A stretch of DNA of 22,255 nucleotides from CAZVJA01 sp964626885 (GTDB taxonomy: Bacteria > Planctomycetota > Planctomycetia > Planctomycetales > Planctomycetaceae). The stretch spans positions 1 through 22,255 of the forward strand of contig CAZVJA010000077.1 of NCBI GenBank assembly GCA_964626885.1, given 5' to 3'. The notes beneath the pieces are model-generated. The model was not told where the DNA came from, did no database searches, and worked only from the letters and a program-made list of their open reading frames with translations. The position numbers and the translations under genes are program-made. Of this stretch, positions 8,538 through 15,241 are shown piece after piece; the first letter of the stretch is position 1, and every line of letters begins with the position of its first letter.

Positions 8538-9028
8538 TATCTTGGAGACGCGAATGACCAGACTTCAAAATAAATTCGTCTCGTAACTCTAGTACATGTT
8601 TCGCATTCGCAACGGCGGATTGGACAAAAGTTGCCCAAACAAAGCATGTGTACGAAGGTCCGGATCGTCCGTTCGTTCGGAACCTGCCGTTTGTCGAGGG
8701 ATTGCCCCGTATCTCCCCCCGCACGAAGCAAACTCGCGTCGCCCGAAAATTCGGAGCAACCGGCAAGAATGTCAATCGTGATAGTATTCCCCCGCATCTG
8801 GTCCAAGATGAGAGGGCACGCGAAGTCACCCCAATCCGGGGGTCATCCGCAGCATGTCTGGCAATGACCGCGTGGCCACGCACTCGTGGCAAACGGGGCC
8901 AAACGGAATTGGAGGAAGGTGCCGCCGCCCCCCTGCTCCCGCAGTCAAACAAACGACGAAAACTCGAATCGCAGGGTGCGCAAAGCCTTGACGCCGGCTC
9001 CTAACGCAACGGAGAGCTTTCGATACGA
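8538..9028. other. Gene-free stretch upstream of the HD-GYP homologue
   Basis: Open frames exist on both strands (for example minus 8537-8806 and plus 8648-9004), but their products have shadow-like composition, no domain and no good ribosome-binding site. No tRNA cloverleaf was recognised. A short inverted repeat (ACCCC and GGGGT flanking a loop, near 8828-8845) is the only structure seen. The stretch probably holds the HD-GYP promoter. Confidence 0.5.
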
Positions 9029-9508
9029 TTAATACTTTCCGCGACGCGGAGCAGAGTCGGACAGGGCGGCTTTGGCGGCTTCCGGTTCACGCGGGTCGAT
9101 TTCTTTTGTGTCTGGAAAATTGTAACGCCACTTGGTAATGGCTCGGTCAATTTCCGTGGAGTCAGCCTGCAGAAAAACCAGCGTCAACGCGTAATGATAG
9201 AACAATTTCTCTTCCGTTTTGACACCAGTTGCCAACGCGTTTTCAAAATGTTTCCGTGCCTCTTCGAACGAGGCATGACTCTCCGCGTTCTGTCCACGCA
9301 GTTTTTGCTCCGCTCCTTGCTTCTCGAAACCGCGTGCCAGAATGTATTGGATTTCCGAGCTGTGGGGGTACAGCTCGGCCAAGACTTCTCCCGGTTGATC
9401 GGGCGGGCGACTGGTGCGCCGATCACGGTATTCTAACCAGCCGGCGAACAGGGCGAACCCGTAGATCAACAATAGAAACCGATAGCGGCGAAACCACCCC
9501 ACGTTCAC
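9029..9508 (-). CDS. Small membrane-anchored TPR-like protein (159 aa)
   Basis: The protein has one N-terminal membrane segment (about residues 9-25, YRFLLLIYGFALFAGWL). A soluble helical region follows that resembles one or two tetratricopeptide repeats: EIQYILARGFEKQGAEQKLR and ASFEEARKHFENALATGVKT. TPR proteins mediate protein contacts, so this is probably a periplasmic or cytoplasmic-face partner of the upstream membrane protein. The start codon is GTG 9506-9508, overlapping the TGA of the upstream gene by four bases (GTGA), a classic sign of translational coupling. No strong ribosome-binding site is visible beyond GGGG close to the start. The C-terminal tail is Pro/Glu/Asp-rich and disordered. 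The exact function is unknown. Confidence 0.8.
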   Translation of the reverse strand: MNVGWFRRYRFLLLIYGFALFAGWLEYRDRRTSRPPDQPGEVLAELYPHSSEIQYILARGFEKQGAEQKLRGQNAESHASFEEARKHFENALATGVKTEEKLFYHYALTLVFLQADSTEIDRAITKWRYNFPDTKEIDPREPEAAKAALSDSAPRRGKY

Positions 9509-10599
9509 AGCCCCGTCTGTATCTTCGTATCGCGCACCTTCCAGATAAACGAGTCATAGTACAGATGGAGCAGGCCGGGGAGCGAAAGCAGCGCCAGCGC
9601 AACGATCTCAATACCCGACTGGGGATTCAATCGATCCATCTGCAACTGGGGGATGGCATCGTAGCCGGCGGTCAGATTCCTTAGCCAGGGGAGCCCGAAG
9701 CCAAAGTAATGAAATGGCCGGCCGGAGAGCAGATTAAACAGCATCGCATAGAGCAGGCAAAACAACACGAAAACAACGCCGTAGCCGGGACGAACAAGCG
9801 TCGCCAACAACCCGCGGCGTTCTCCAGTCTGCTCCACCTTACGACGAATGTACCAGTACACAATCACATTGTACTGAATCCCATGCATAATCATGTTGGC
9901 AACGGCATGAACAAGCACGCTCGCGGTGTGCCACGCCACAATGTACAACACGCCGTAACTCAGGAATACGTACAGATATTTGACCGGATTGAGCGCATAT
10001 CCTTTGCGAAATGACAGGATTTGATACACCGCGTACACGATCAGAAATGCCGCCGTGGCCGTCCAACTGAAAAGCTCCAGCGTCTGCACCGCATCAGCCG
10101 TGACGTGAACATGATAGCGGTACAATTCGCGCAGCCACAGATTTACGAACAGCGGCGCCGTCAGGAACATATTGCCGTAGAGAACCCAGTTCAAAGCCAT
10201 GTCCCATTTGCCGGCTTCGGGGGTTCCGGCACGGGCCTTGAAGTCGTATATCCGCGTAAAACCATGGAGCTGCATGAGGAAGTGCTGCTGATTCCACATC
10301 GACGTCAACATCGCCACCGAGAGCGGGGCGAACCTCAGCCCGAGCATCGTCATGCCCACAATAACTAGGGGGCCGACAATCAGCCGATCCTTGAACCGTT
10401 CCCAGTCATCCGAGAGGCCGTAGGACCGCAATAGCGTCGTAAAATGGTGCGGCACTTCGATCCAGAGCGCGATGGAAACCATTACGACAGGAGGTAACCA
10501 CGCCTGTGAAGCAAGCGCAAAGCAGAGCGCGAAGATCGGCAGCCCGAGAAACCAGACCAGATCGCCGCGAAAGGTGGTGATGTATCCGGACCGGAACAT
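9505..10599 (-). CDS. Polytopic membrane protein with histidine-rich helices (364 aa)
   Basis: Roughly eight to ten hydrophobic segments cover nearly the whole length. Histidines recur at helix ends and inside helices: PHHFTTLLRSYG (H51, H52), NQQHFLMQLHGFTRIYD (H106, H112), AWHTASVLVHAVANMIMHG (H224, H231, H239) and HLYYDSFIWKVRD near the C-terminus (H345). The layout, with an HH pair, QH...HG and a final H-xx-YDSFIWK motif, resembles uncharacterised bacterial membrane proteins distantly like the Brp/Blh beta-carotene dioxygenase type. That resemblance is from memory and is inference. The histidines could bind a metal. The ATG at 10597-10599 has only a distant GAGG upstream. The gene is coupled to the TPR-like gene downstream; nothing nearby names a substrate. 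Confidence 0.82.
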   Translation of the reverse strand: MFRSGYITTFRGDLVWFLGLPIFALCFALASQAWLPPVVMVSIALWIEVPHHFTTLLRSYGLSDDWERFKDRLIVGPLVIVGMTMLGLRFAPLSVAMLTSMWNQQHFLMQLHGFTRIYDFKARAGTPEAGKWDMALNWVLYGNMFLTAPLFVNLWLRELYRYHVHVTADAVQTLELFSWTATAAFLIVYAVYQILSFRKGYALNPVKYLYVFLSYGVLYIVAWHTASVLVHAVANMIMHGIQYNVIVYWYIRRKVEQTGERRGLLATLVRPGYGVVFVLFCLLYAMLFNLLSGRPFHYFGFGLPWLRNLTAGYDAIPQLQMDRLNPQSGIEIVALALLSLPGLLHLYYDSFIWKVRDTKIQTGL

Positions 10600-10879
10600 G
10601 GCTCGCCCGTCGCCTCACAAATTCGATCCATTAAACAGGGCACCCGCAAGACTATTTTCCGGATTCGACGGACGTTTCACAAGTGCAGACACAGGGCTGC
10701 ATCTCGATCGCCGGCAAGTCCCGCACGATAGACTTCGACGGTCGAGCCACTGACACACACCTCAGAATTAATTTGAGACGCTTGCGAGTCGCCCCCAAGA
10801 CAAGCATCAAAAACAAACGGGGGGTAAGCCCCCCCGTTTGCATGAACGACAATTCAATGATCCGCGATTCCTTCGATCG
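10600..10879. other. Intergenic region with the terminator of the DUF1559-lipoprotein transcript
   Basis: No gene is supported here. The right part holds the hairpin and T-tract listed separately. The left part should carry the promoter for the histidine-rich membrane protein, but no clear -35/-10 pair was seen. Confidence 0.5.
10809..10840 (-). terminator. Rho-independent terminator after the small lipoprotein gene
   Basis: A perfect 11-base-pair stem (CAAACGGGGGG at 10814-10824 with CCCCCCGTTTG at 10830-10840, five-base loop) is followed, reading on the minus strand, by TTTTT (10813-10809). It lies about 40 bases beyond the stop of the lipoprotein gene. Confidence 0.9.
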
Positions 10880-11320
10880 CTACTTCTTTGCCTCTCCACC
10901 CGCTGGCGCGGCGGCAGCCCCCTCCGGAGGGATGGGAATCCCCTTGGCGGTCATGTCAGCGGTGATTTTTTCCAGGGCATCTTTGAAGGCAGCCTTTTGC
11001 TCCTCATCGGGAAAACCCGAATCCGTGTCGGGCTCTTGATTGATCAGCTTGCGCAATTCGGGGATCGCACTTGCGGCGTCCGCACCGTAATTGCCGAGAT
11101 TCTTGGCTGCTACCAATGTTCGAGGTTTCTTATCGAAGGAGAGATTCTTCGTGGCAGTCATCACCTTATTCTCAATGGTAATAACATGTTCACGGGTTTC
11201 TTCCACCGGAGGGGTCACTCCGGGAGGTTTGCTGGTCAATCCGCCGCACCCACCCGCCACACCGGACACCAGTGCCGTCACAAACAACAAAGCCGTCCCT
11301 TTTCCCAGATGACGCGTCAC
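10880..11320 (-). CDS. Small lipoprotein with HEAT-like segment (146 aa)
   Basis: The start is GTG 11318-11320, supported by GGGGAGGAG seven bases upstream; the longer open frame upstream is not needed. A signal peptide (TALLFVTALVSGVAGGC) ends in a probable lipobox with Cys25, so the protein is likely lipid-anchored. Residues after it are Pro/Thr-rich, followed by TLVAAKNLGNYGADAASAIP and ELRKLI, a pattern typical of a single HEAT repeat, then a charged helix and an Ala/Gly/Pro-rich tail. Small lipoproteins of this kind often follow DUF1559 genes in planctomycetes; I infer a joint role at the cell surface. It lies 161 bases after the DUF1559 stop, with a large hairpin in between, and before a strong terminator. 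No enzyme motif is present. Confidence 0.83.
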   Translation of the reverse strand: MTRHLGKGTALLFVTALVSGVAGGCGGLTSKPPGVTPPVEETREHVITIENKVMTATKNLSFDKKPRTLVAAKNLGNYGADAASAIPELRKLINQEPDTDSGFPDEEQKAAFKDALEKITADMTAKGIPIPPEGAAAAPAGGEAKK

Positions 11321-11394
11321 TTGCTCGCTCCTCCCCGGAACAAAAAGAATTCCAATACCCACCTGAACGAGTCGAAAAACCTGCTTTTCAACAA

Positions 11395-11434
11395 GGCTGC
11401 CACGGACCGGAAAATGAACCGGACCGTGGCAGCC
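11395..11434 (-). terminator. Long hairpin between DUF1559 and lipoprotein genes, possible attenuator
   Basis: GGCTGCCACGG (11395-11405) pairs with CCGTGGCAGCC (11424-11434), and CCGG (11407-11410) pairs with CCGG (11419-11422) across one A-A mismatch, leaving an eight-base loop. Reading on the minus strand, the bases after the stem are mixed and not a T-tract, so full termination is doubtful. Partial termination or protection of the upstream mRNA fits better. Confidence 0.6.
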
Positions 11435-11481
11435 AGAATCACTCAAGTTAACCAAACATCAAACTCAACCGTCCGAAAGGA

Positions 11482-12816
11482 TCAGTTGCCGACGTTACCG
11501 TTGGTGAAGTCACCGACGCTTTCAGAACCGGCAATTGTCGACAGAGCCTTATAGAGCGGGAAGTTGATGTTCTCGCTGATGTACTGGACGGAGCCGTCCG
11601 CCATCAGGAAGAACCCTCCCTCTTCGTGCTCGCTGCGGAAGTTAGAAGCTGCCCACTCGAGGGTTCCCGGAGGCGTCTGGAAGATTGTCGTACAGGTTCG
11701 AGTCGCCGTATTCGGGCCGCTGTTAGAGTTACCGGTTGAGTCGAGCATCGAGGCGGTGACCGGATTCTTATTCAAGCGTTCCTCGCACGAACCGATCATG
11801 AACGACTGGAGATACCCGTAACAGTTCCGGAAGCAAACTTCGCCAGGCTGGGCAAAATACCAACCGATATTGGCAAGCTCACCCTTCCCATTATTCTGGA
11901 CAGTGTTCGTCCAAGGAGCTGTGCAACCGAGCCCAGCACACAATGGCCATCGCGGGCCGCCGCACGCCTCACCCATGGCGAAGGTGTTAGCAGTACCGTC
12001 GATGATGTCGCCGATGCGGGTCCGGCGGCCGCGACGAACGACCCCTTCGGTTCCCGGTTCGGGAGCAGTGACATAACCAACCTTGCATTCCGGGCATTCC
12101 TCTTTCAGTCCGTTGTAAGCAGAACGATACCGGGTGGAGGGGTGCGCTGGCTGTGGAGGAATCACGACACCACCGTTATCCTCGTCGGCATCGCGGAAAT
12201 CGATGCAGTAGTAACCCCGGCTTCCCATGCACCAAGCATAATGGGCAGCGGCGAGATCTTCACCGACCGCACAACCACAACCACAGGGACCATAGCCGGG
12301 AATCACAACGAACGGCTGATTGGTGGCCGAGGGACACAGGAAAGTCGGCACGATGAACTTCGCGGCGGTTGCGGCGTTTGCGCCGCTTCCGGCACCCACA
12401 TTCGCGTTACCACCCCAGTCCGCCCAGTCAGAGAACATGTCGTTGTTGTTGATAGGGTTGTTGATGCAGGTGAAACCCTTCGTCATGGTGAACTGGTTAC
12501 GGTAACTTGCCTGTTCAATGAAGGGGAGGATCGCATGGGAGATGTAGGTCTCGGTATACGGGGAACCACCGCCTGAGGTGCGGATACGGTCGCCGTACGG
12601 GAAGGCACCGTACAACTCATGGAAGTTGTGCAATGCCAAGCCGATATTGTGCAGGTTATCGCGGCACTGCGAGCGGCGGGCCGCTTCGCGGGCTTTTTGA
12701 ACACCCGGGAGCAGCAATGCGATCAACACCCCGATGATCGCAATCACGGTCAAAAGTTCGACCAGGGTAAAGCCTCTGCGGGTGGACAGAGACTGACACC
12801 GAGTACTCTTCATCAT
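11482..12816 (-). CDS. DUF1559 domain protein with type IV pilin-like N-terminus, Cys-rich (444 aa)
   Basis: DUF1559 proteins are expanded in planctomycetes and exported through a prepilin-type leader. The N-terminus shows RRGFTLVELLTVIAIIGVLI, with cleavage expected after Gly15 and Glu20 as the conserved fifth mature residue. The segment KAREAARRSQCRDNL follows, then NIGLALHNFHELYGAFPYGD, the usual DUF1559 opening. The C-terminus has SEHEEGGFFLMADGSVQYIS, the family's closing motif. The middle is unusually rich in cysteine, with about 18 in total including CGCGC and CPEC, suggesting disulfide bonds or metal binding. The start is ATG 12814-12816, or the adjacent ATG 12811-12813, after AAAGGG. 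A 797-base gap with a structured leader lies upstream. The likely location is the cell surface or an envelope filament. Confidence 0.95.
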   Translation of the reverse strand: MMKSTRCQSLSTRRGFTLVELLTVIAIIGVLIALLLPGVQKAREAARRSQCRDNLHNIGLALHNFHELYGAFPYGDRIRTSGGGSPYTETYISHAILPFIEQASYRNQFTMTKGFTCINNPINNNDMFSDWADWGGNANVGAGSGANAATAAKFIVPTFLCPSATNQPFVVIPGYGPCGCGCAVGEDLAAAHYAWCMGSRGYYCIDFRDADEDNGGVVIPPQPAHPSTRYRSAYNGLKEECPECKVGYVTAPEPGTEGVVRRGRRTRIGDIIDGTANTFAMGEACGGPRWPLCAGLGCTAPWTNTVQNNGKGELANIGWYFAQPGEVCFRNCYGYLQSFMIGSCEERLNKNPVTASMLDSTGNSNSGPNTATRTCTTIFQTPPGTLEWAASNFRSEHEEGGFFLMADGSVQYISENINFPLYKALSTIAGSESVGDFTNGNVGN

Positions 12817-12857
12817 GACGACCCTTTACAAAAAAGAACGGGAAGCAGAAGTGATTT

Positions 12858-12936
12858 TGGGACAATCCCACACCTTACCGGCAGACAAGCTCCTCACGAG
12901 GAAATGACCGAACGGTCACCTCTCCCGATGCTCGGG
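12858..12936 (-). promoter_or_regulatory. Hairpin-rich 5' leader of the DUF1559 gene
   Basis: Three short perfect stem-loops and one marginal one lie in 79 bases just before the gene: TGGGA-CAA-TCCCA (12858-12870), CCTC-AC-GAGG (12892-12901, loop too tight to trust), TGACC-GAAC-GGTCA (12905-12918) and CCCGA-TGC-TCGGG (12924-12936), given as plus-strand sequence. The region would be transcribed as 5' untranslated RNA if the promoter at 12980-13008 is real. No known riboswitch was recognised. Confidence 0.45.
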
Positions 12937-12979
12937 CAGGGCGTCTCCCACAATCGCAGGCATAAGTAAAACCCTGTGT

Positions 12980-13008
12980 AGATTGCAGTGATTCGCACTC
13001 CCTGTCAA
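12980..13008 (-). promoter_or_regulatory. Candidate promoter for the DUF1559 gene
   Basis: On the minus strand a perfect TTGACA (13003-13008) is followed 17 bases later by CAATCT (12980-12985), a weak -10. Transcription would begin about 155 bases upstream of the start codon and include the hairpin-rich leader. The -10 match is poor, so this is tentative. Confidence 0.3.
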
Positions 13009-13111
13009 CGAAAAATGGCCCGAAACATCCGAATTTTCAGAAAAACACAACCCGCCGGCGTAACGCAACCAGGAGAAACGCAGGTCAAAATCTTTGGCGG
13101 ATCAACACCCT

Positions 13112-13149
13112 GGGGCTGGACACCCTTCAGGGGGCTGGACACCCTTCAG
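13112..13149. repeat. Tandem direct repeat, two 19-base copies
   Basis: GGGGCTGGACACCCTTCAG occurs at 13112-13130 and again immediately at 13131-13149 without mismatch. A fragment ACACCC just before (13105-13110) hints at a decayed third copy. It is non-coding and lies in the long intergenic gap. Confidence 0.85.
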
Positions 13150-13613
13150 CTCTCAACACGCCCCTATTAGAGGGTTTTTCCGACTACAATTATGTAAGGC
13201 GGCTTACGAATTCCAAAAAATCCAAAATAAATACCAACTTCGAGAAAAACGGAATCCCCCAGCGAAAATATCATCCTCCACGTAGAATTTCTGAAGCCCT
13301 AACCAATTCGGCGGACTGCGGAGGAACACTTCACTCACCCCCCGTTTTTTTCCGAGATGTTGGCTGAACAATCGCCGGATTGACGAAGCTTCTCATTCCA
13401 GCGAGACTAAGGTTTGCAGCCACAATCGATGGCGAAATGACCACGGGGACTCACCCGTGATTTCCATCCAGGAGATACGCGGACAATGCAGACTCCTCGA
13501 TGGCAATCAGACTGTTGATCTCGAACAACACGTAATTCACCGTCATCCATAATCAGCCGCTTGATTTACTGAAACGATCGGTATTCCCCGAAGGTGAGAG
13601 GCGGAAGCACTCC

Positions 13614-14969
13614 ATGAAAACCCGATACACCGTGCTCCATTTCACCGCAATTCTTTCATCACTGCTGACGGCCGCTGGATGTTCAAATGACCCCAACGAC
13701 ATTGAAACCCAGAAAAACAAAGCTCGGGCCGATCTGACAAAGGCTTTCGCGAGCGGATACCGGCCGATCGGCTCCATCCGAAACCTGGGAGTGGACGTGA
13801 ACAAGGGAAAAGGGATCGGACGCGGGCTGAACTACATCACGGTCGAGCTGAACAACTACGAGGAAGCGGATAATTCACTGTTGCGCAGCAAGCGGTTGTT
13901 GACCGACGCGGAGATGGCCTTGCTCCCGCAGGAGCCGAATATCCGGAATATCCTGTTTCACGGCACCGCCGTGACCGACAAGGGGCTCGCTCCTCTCAAG
14001 GAATTAAAGTTTCTGCAGAAGTTGAAGCTATCGAAGGCGAAGATCACCGGATCGGGCCTGAAGCATCTCGCCGGCCTCGACAAATTGACACTCATCGACC
14101 TGTCTGAAAATCCCGTGGAACCGGCAAACCTGGTTTGCTTGAAGGAACTCCCCGCGCTGCAGTCCCTCTACCTCATGAACAGCGAGCTTTGTGATGACGA
14201 CCTCATCCATCTCAGGGAAGTCAGACAGATGAGGAATCTCAACGTGGACGGCACGCACCTTACGGGAACGGGGTTCCGCAACTTCACGGGGCTGATAAAT
14301 CTGAAAACGCTGTCGATCGCCAGAACAAAGCTCACCGAGGAGGGAATTGGAGAGATTGCCAAACTGACATCGATCGAGGAGTTATACCTGGCGGACACGC
14401 CGATCAAAGGGGAATGGTTCGACATTCTGAAAACCCTGCCGAACCTGAACACGCTTGTCCTGGCAAATACGGAGATCACCGGCAAAGACCTGATGCGTTT
14501 GTCCGGCTTTTCCCAACTGAGGAAACTCGTCCTTCAAGGCTGCCGGATCTCGGGAGGCATGAAGCATCTGCTTCCGATAAAATCGCTCAGGGTTCTGAAT
14601 CTTGATCACACCGATCTGACGGATGCCGACCTGCTGGAGCTTACCGGCATGACCCAATTGGAGCAATTCCACGCATCGGCAACAAAGGTGACATCCCGGG
14701 GGCTCGCGGGGCTCAAAGAGATGTCCGACCTGGTCGAAGTGACGTTGTCGGAGAACGACATCGACGATTCCGGCCTGGTCAACTTCAGCAGGCTTTCCAA
14801 GCTGCAAAAGCTGCACCTGGGACGAACCCTCGTCACGGATTCCGGTCTCGACACCCTCAAACCGCTCCAGGGGTTGACGTACCTCAACCTGCGGGATTCG
14901 AACGTGACGGAAAAGGGGGTGGCTAACATCTCGGTCATGATTCCCACTCTGTACGTCGCTTGGCGGTAG
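13614..14969 (+). CDS. Leucine-rich repeat lipoprotein (451 aa)
   Basis: A signal peptide (MKTRYTVLHFTAILSSLL) ends in LTAAGC, a clean lipobox with Cys23, so the protein is likely lipid-anchored and exported. From about residue 105 to the C-terminus run some 14 repeats of about 24 residues with the planctomycete-type pattern, such as LKELKFLQKLKLSKAKITGS, LTSIEELYLADTPIKGE and LQGLTYLNLRDSNVTEKGV. Such repeats form a curved solenoid used for binding other proteins. The segment 24-104 is charged and has no recognised domain. ATG 13614 has a moderate purine tract (GGCGGAAG) six bases upstream. The DUF3179 gene follows 272 bases later on the same strand. The partner is unknown. Confidence 0.92.
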   Translation: MKTRYTVLHFTAILSSLLTAAGCSNDPNDIETQKNKARADLTKAFASGYRPIGSIRNLGVDVNKGKGIGRGLNYITVELNNYEEADNSLLRSKRLLTDAEMALLPQEPNIRNILFHGTAVTDKGLAPLKELKFLQKLKLSKAKITGSGLKHLAGLDKLTLIDLSENPVEPANLVCLKELPALQSLYLMNSELCDDDLIHLREVRQMRNLNVDGTHLTGTGFRNFTGLINLKTLSIARTKLTEEGIGEIAKLTSIEELYLADTPIKGEWFDILKTLPNLNTLVLANTEITGKDLMRLSGFSQLRKLVLQGCRISGGMKHLLPIKSLRVLNLDHTDLTDADLLELTGMTQLEQFHASATKVTSRGLAGLKEMSDLVEVTLSENDIDDSGLVNFSRLSKLQKLHLGRTLVTDSGLDTLKPLQGLTYLNLRDSNVTEKGVANISVMIPTLYVAWR

Positions 14970-15099
14970 GTGTTCCAAGAAACCCGAATCACTCTGCTCC
15001 GCCTGAACAATCAATTGAAGGATCGAGATTCCTCTTGCGTTTTCACTCCCGCCAGCGGACGATATTGGCCGAGTTGCCCGACCTGGTCGTCTCCCGACA

Positions 15100-15137
15100 G
15101 AATCGCGAATTAATCGTCAGCTTTCGATTCGCGGTTC
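15100..15137 (+). other. Imperfect 11-base-pair hairpin between the LRR and DUF3179 genes
   Basis: GAATCGCGAAT (15100-15110) pairs with ATTCGCGGTTC (15127-15137) with one G-T pair and a 16-base loop. No T-tract follows, so it is not a standard terminator. It lies 104 bases ahead of the DUF3179 start and could be part of that gene's leader or the end of the LRR transcript. Confidence 0.35.
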
Positions 15138-15241
15138 CTCAACTCGCACCGTCCACGTGCAACTTGTCGCTCGTGTAGCCAACTCCTCTCGCGATCGACG
15201 TCGGATACGTTCACCGGAGAACCTGCGGAGGGTCCAGCCCG

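Larger units (their letters stand above)
12817..13613. other. 797-base divergent intergenic region between DUF1559 and LRR lipoprotein genes
   Basis: No supported protein gene was found. It contains the DUF1559 leader and promoter candidate, a 19-base tandem repeat at 13112-13149, a small hairpin (CACGGG at 13442-13447 with CCCGTG at 13454-13459) and AT-richer sequence around 13180-13290. A 10-codon open frame (13486-13518) preceded by GGAG is the only possible leader peptide. The promoter of the plus-strand LRR gene must lie here but was not identified. Confidence 0.5.

Noticed and set aside
8537..8806. 89-codon minus-strand open frame just upstream of the HD-GYP homologue
   Set aside because: Product looks random, with no domain; position overlaps a likely promoter region.
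8648..9004. 118-codon plus-strand open frame in the gap upstream of the HD-GYP homologue
   Set aside because: Low-complexity basic composition, no ribosome-binding site and no family resemblance.
13486..13518. Ten-codon leader peptide candidate before the LRR lipoprotein
   Set aside because: GGAG lies 11 bases from the ATG and the peptide has no repeated regulatory codons; chance is likely.
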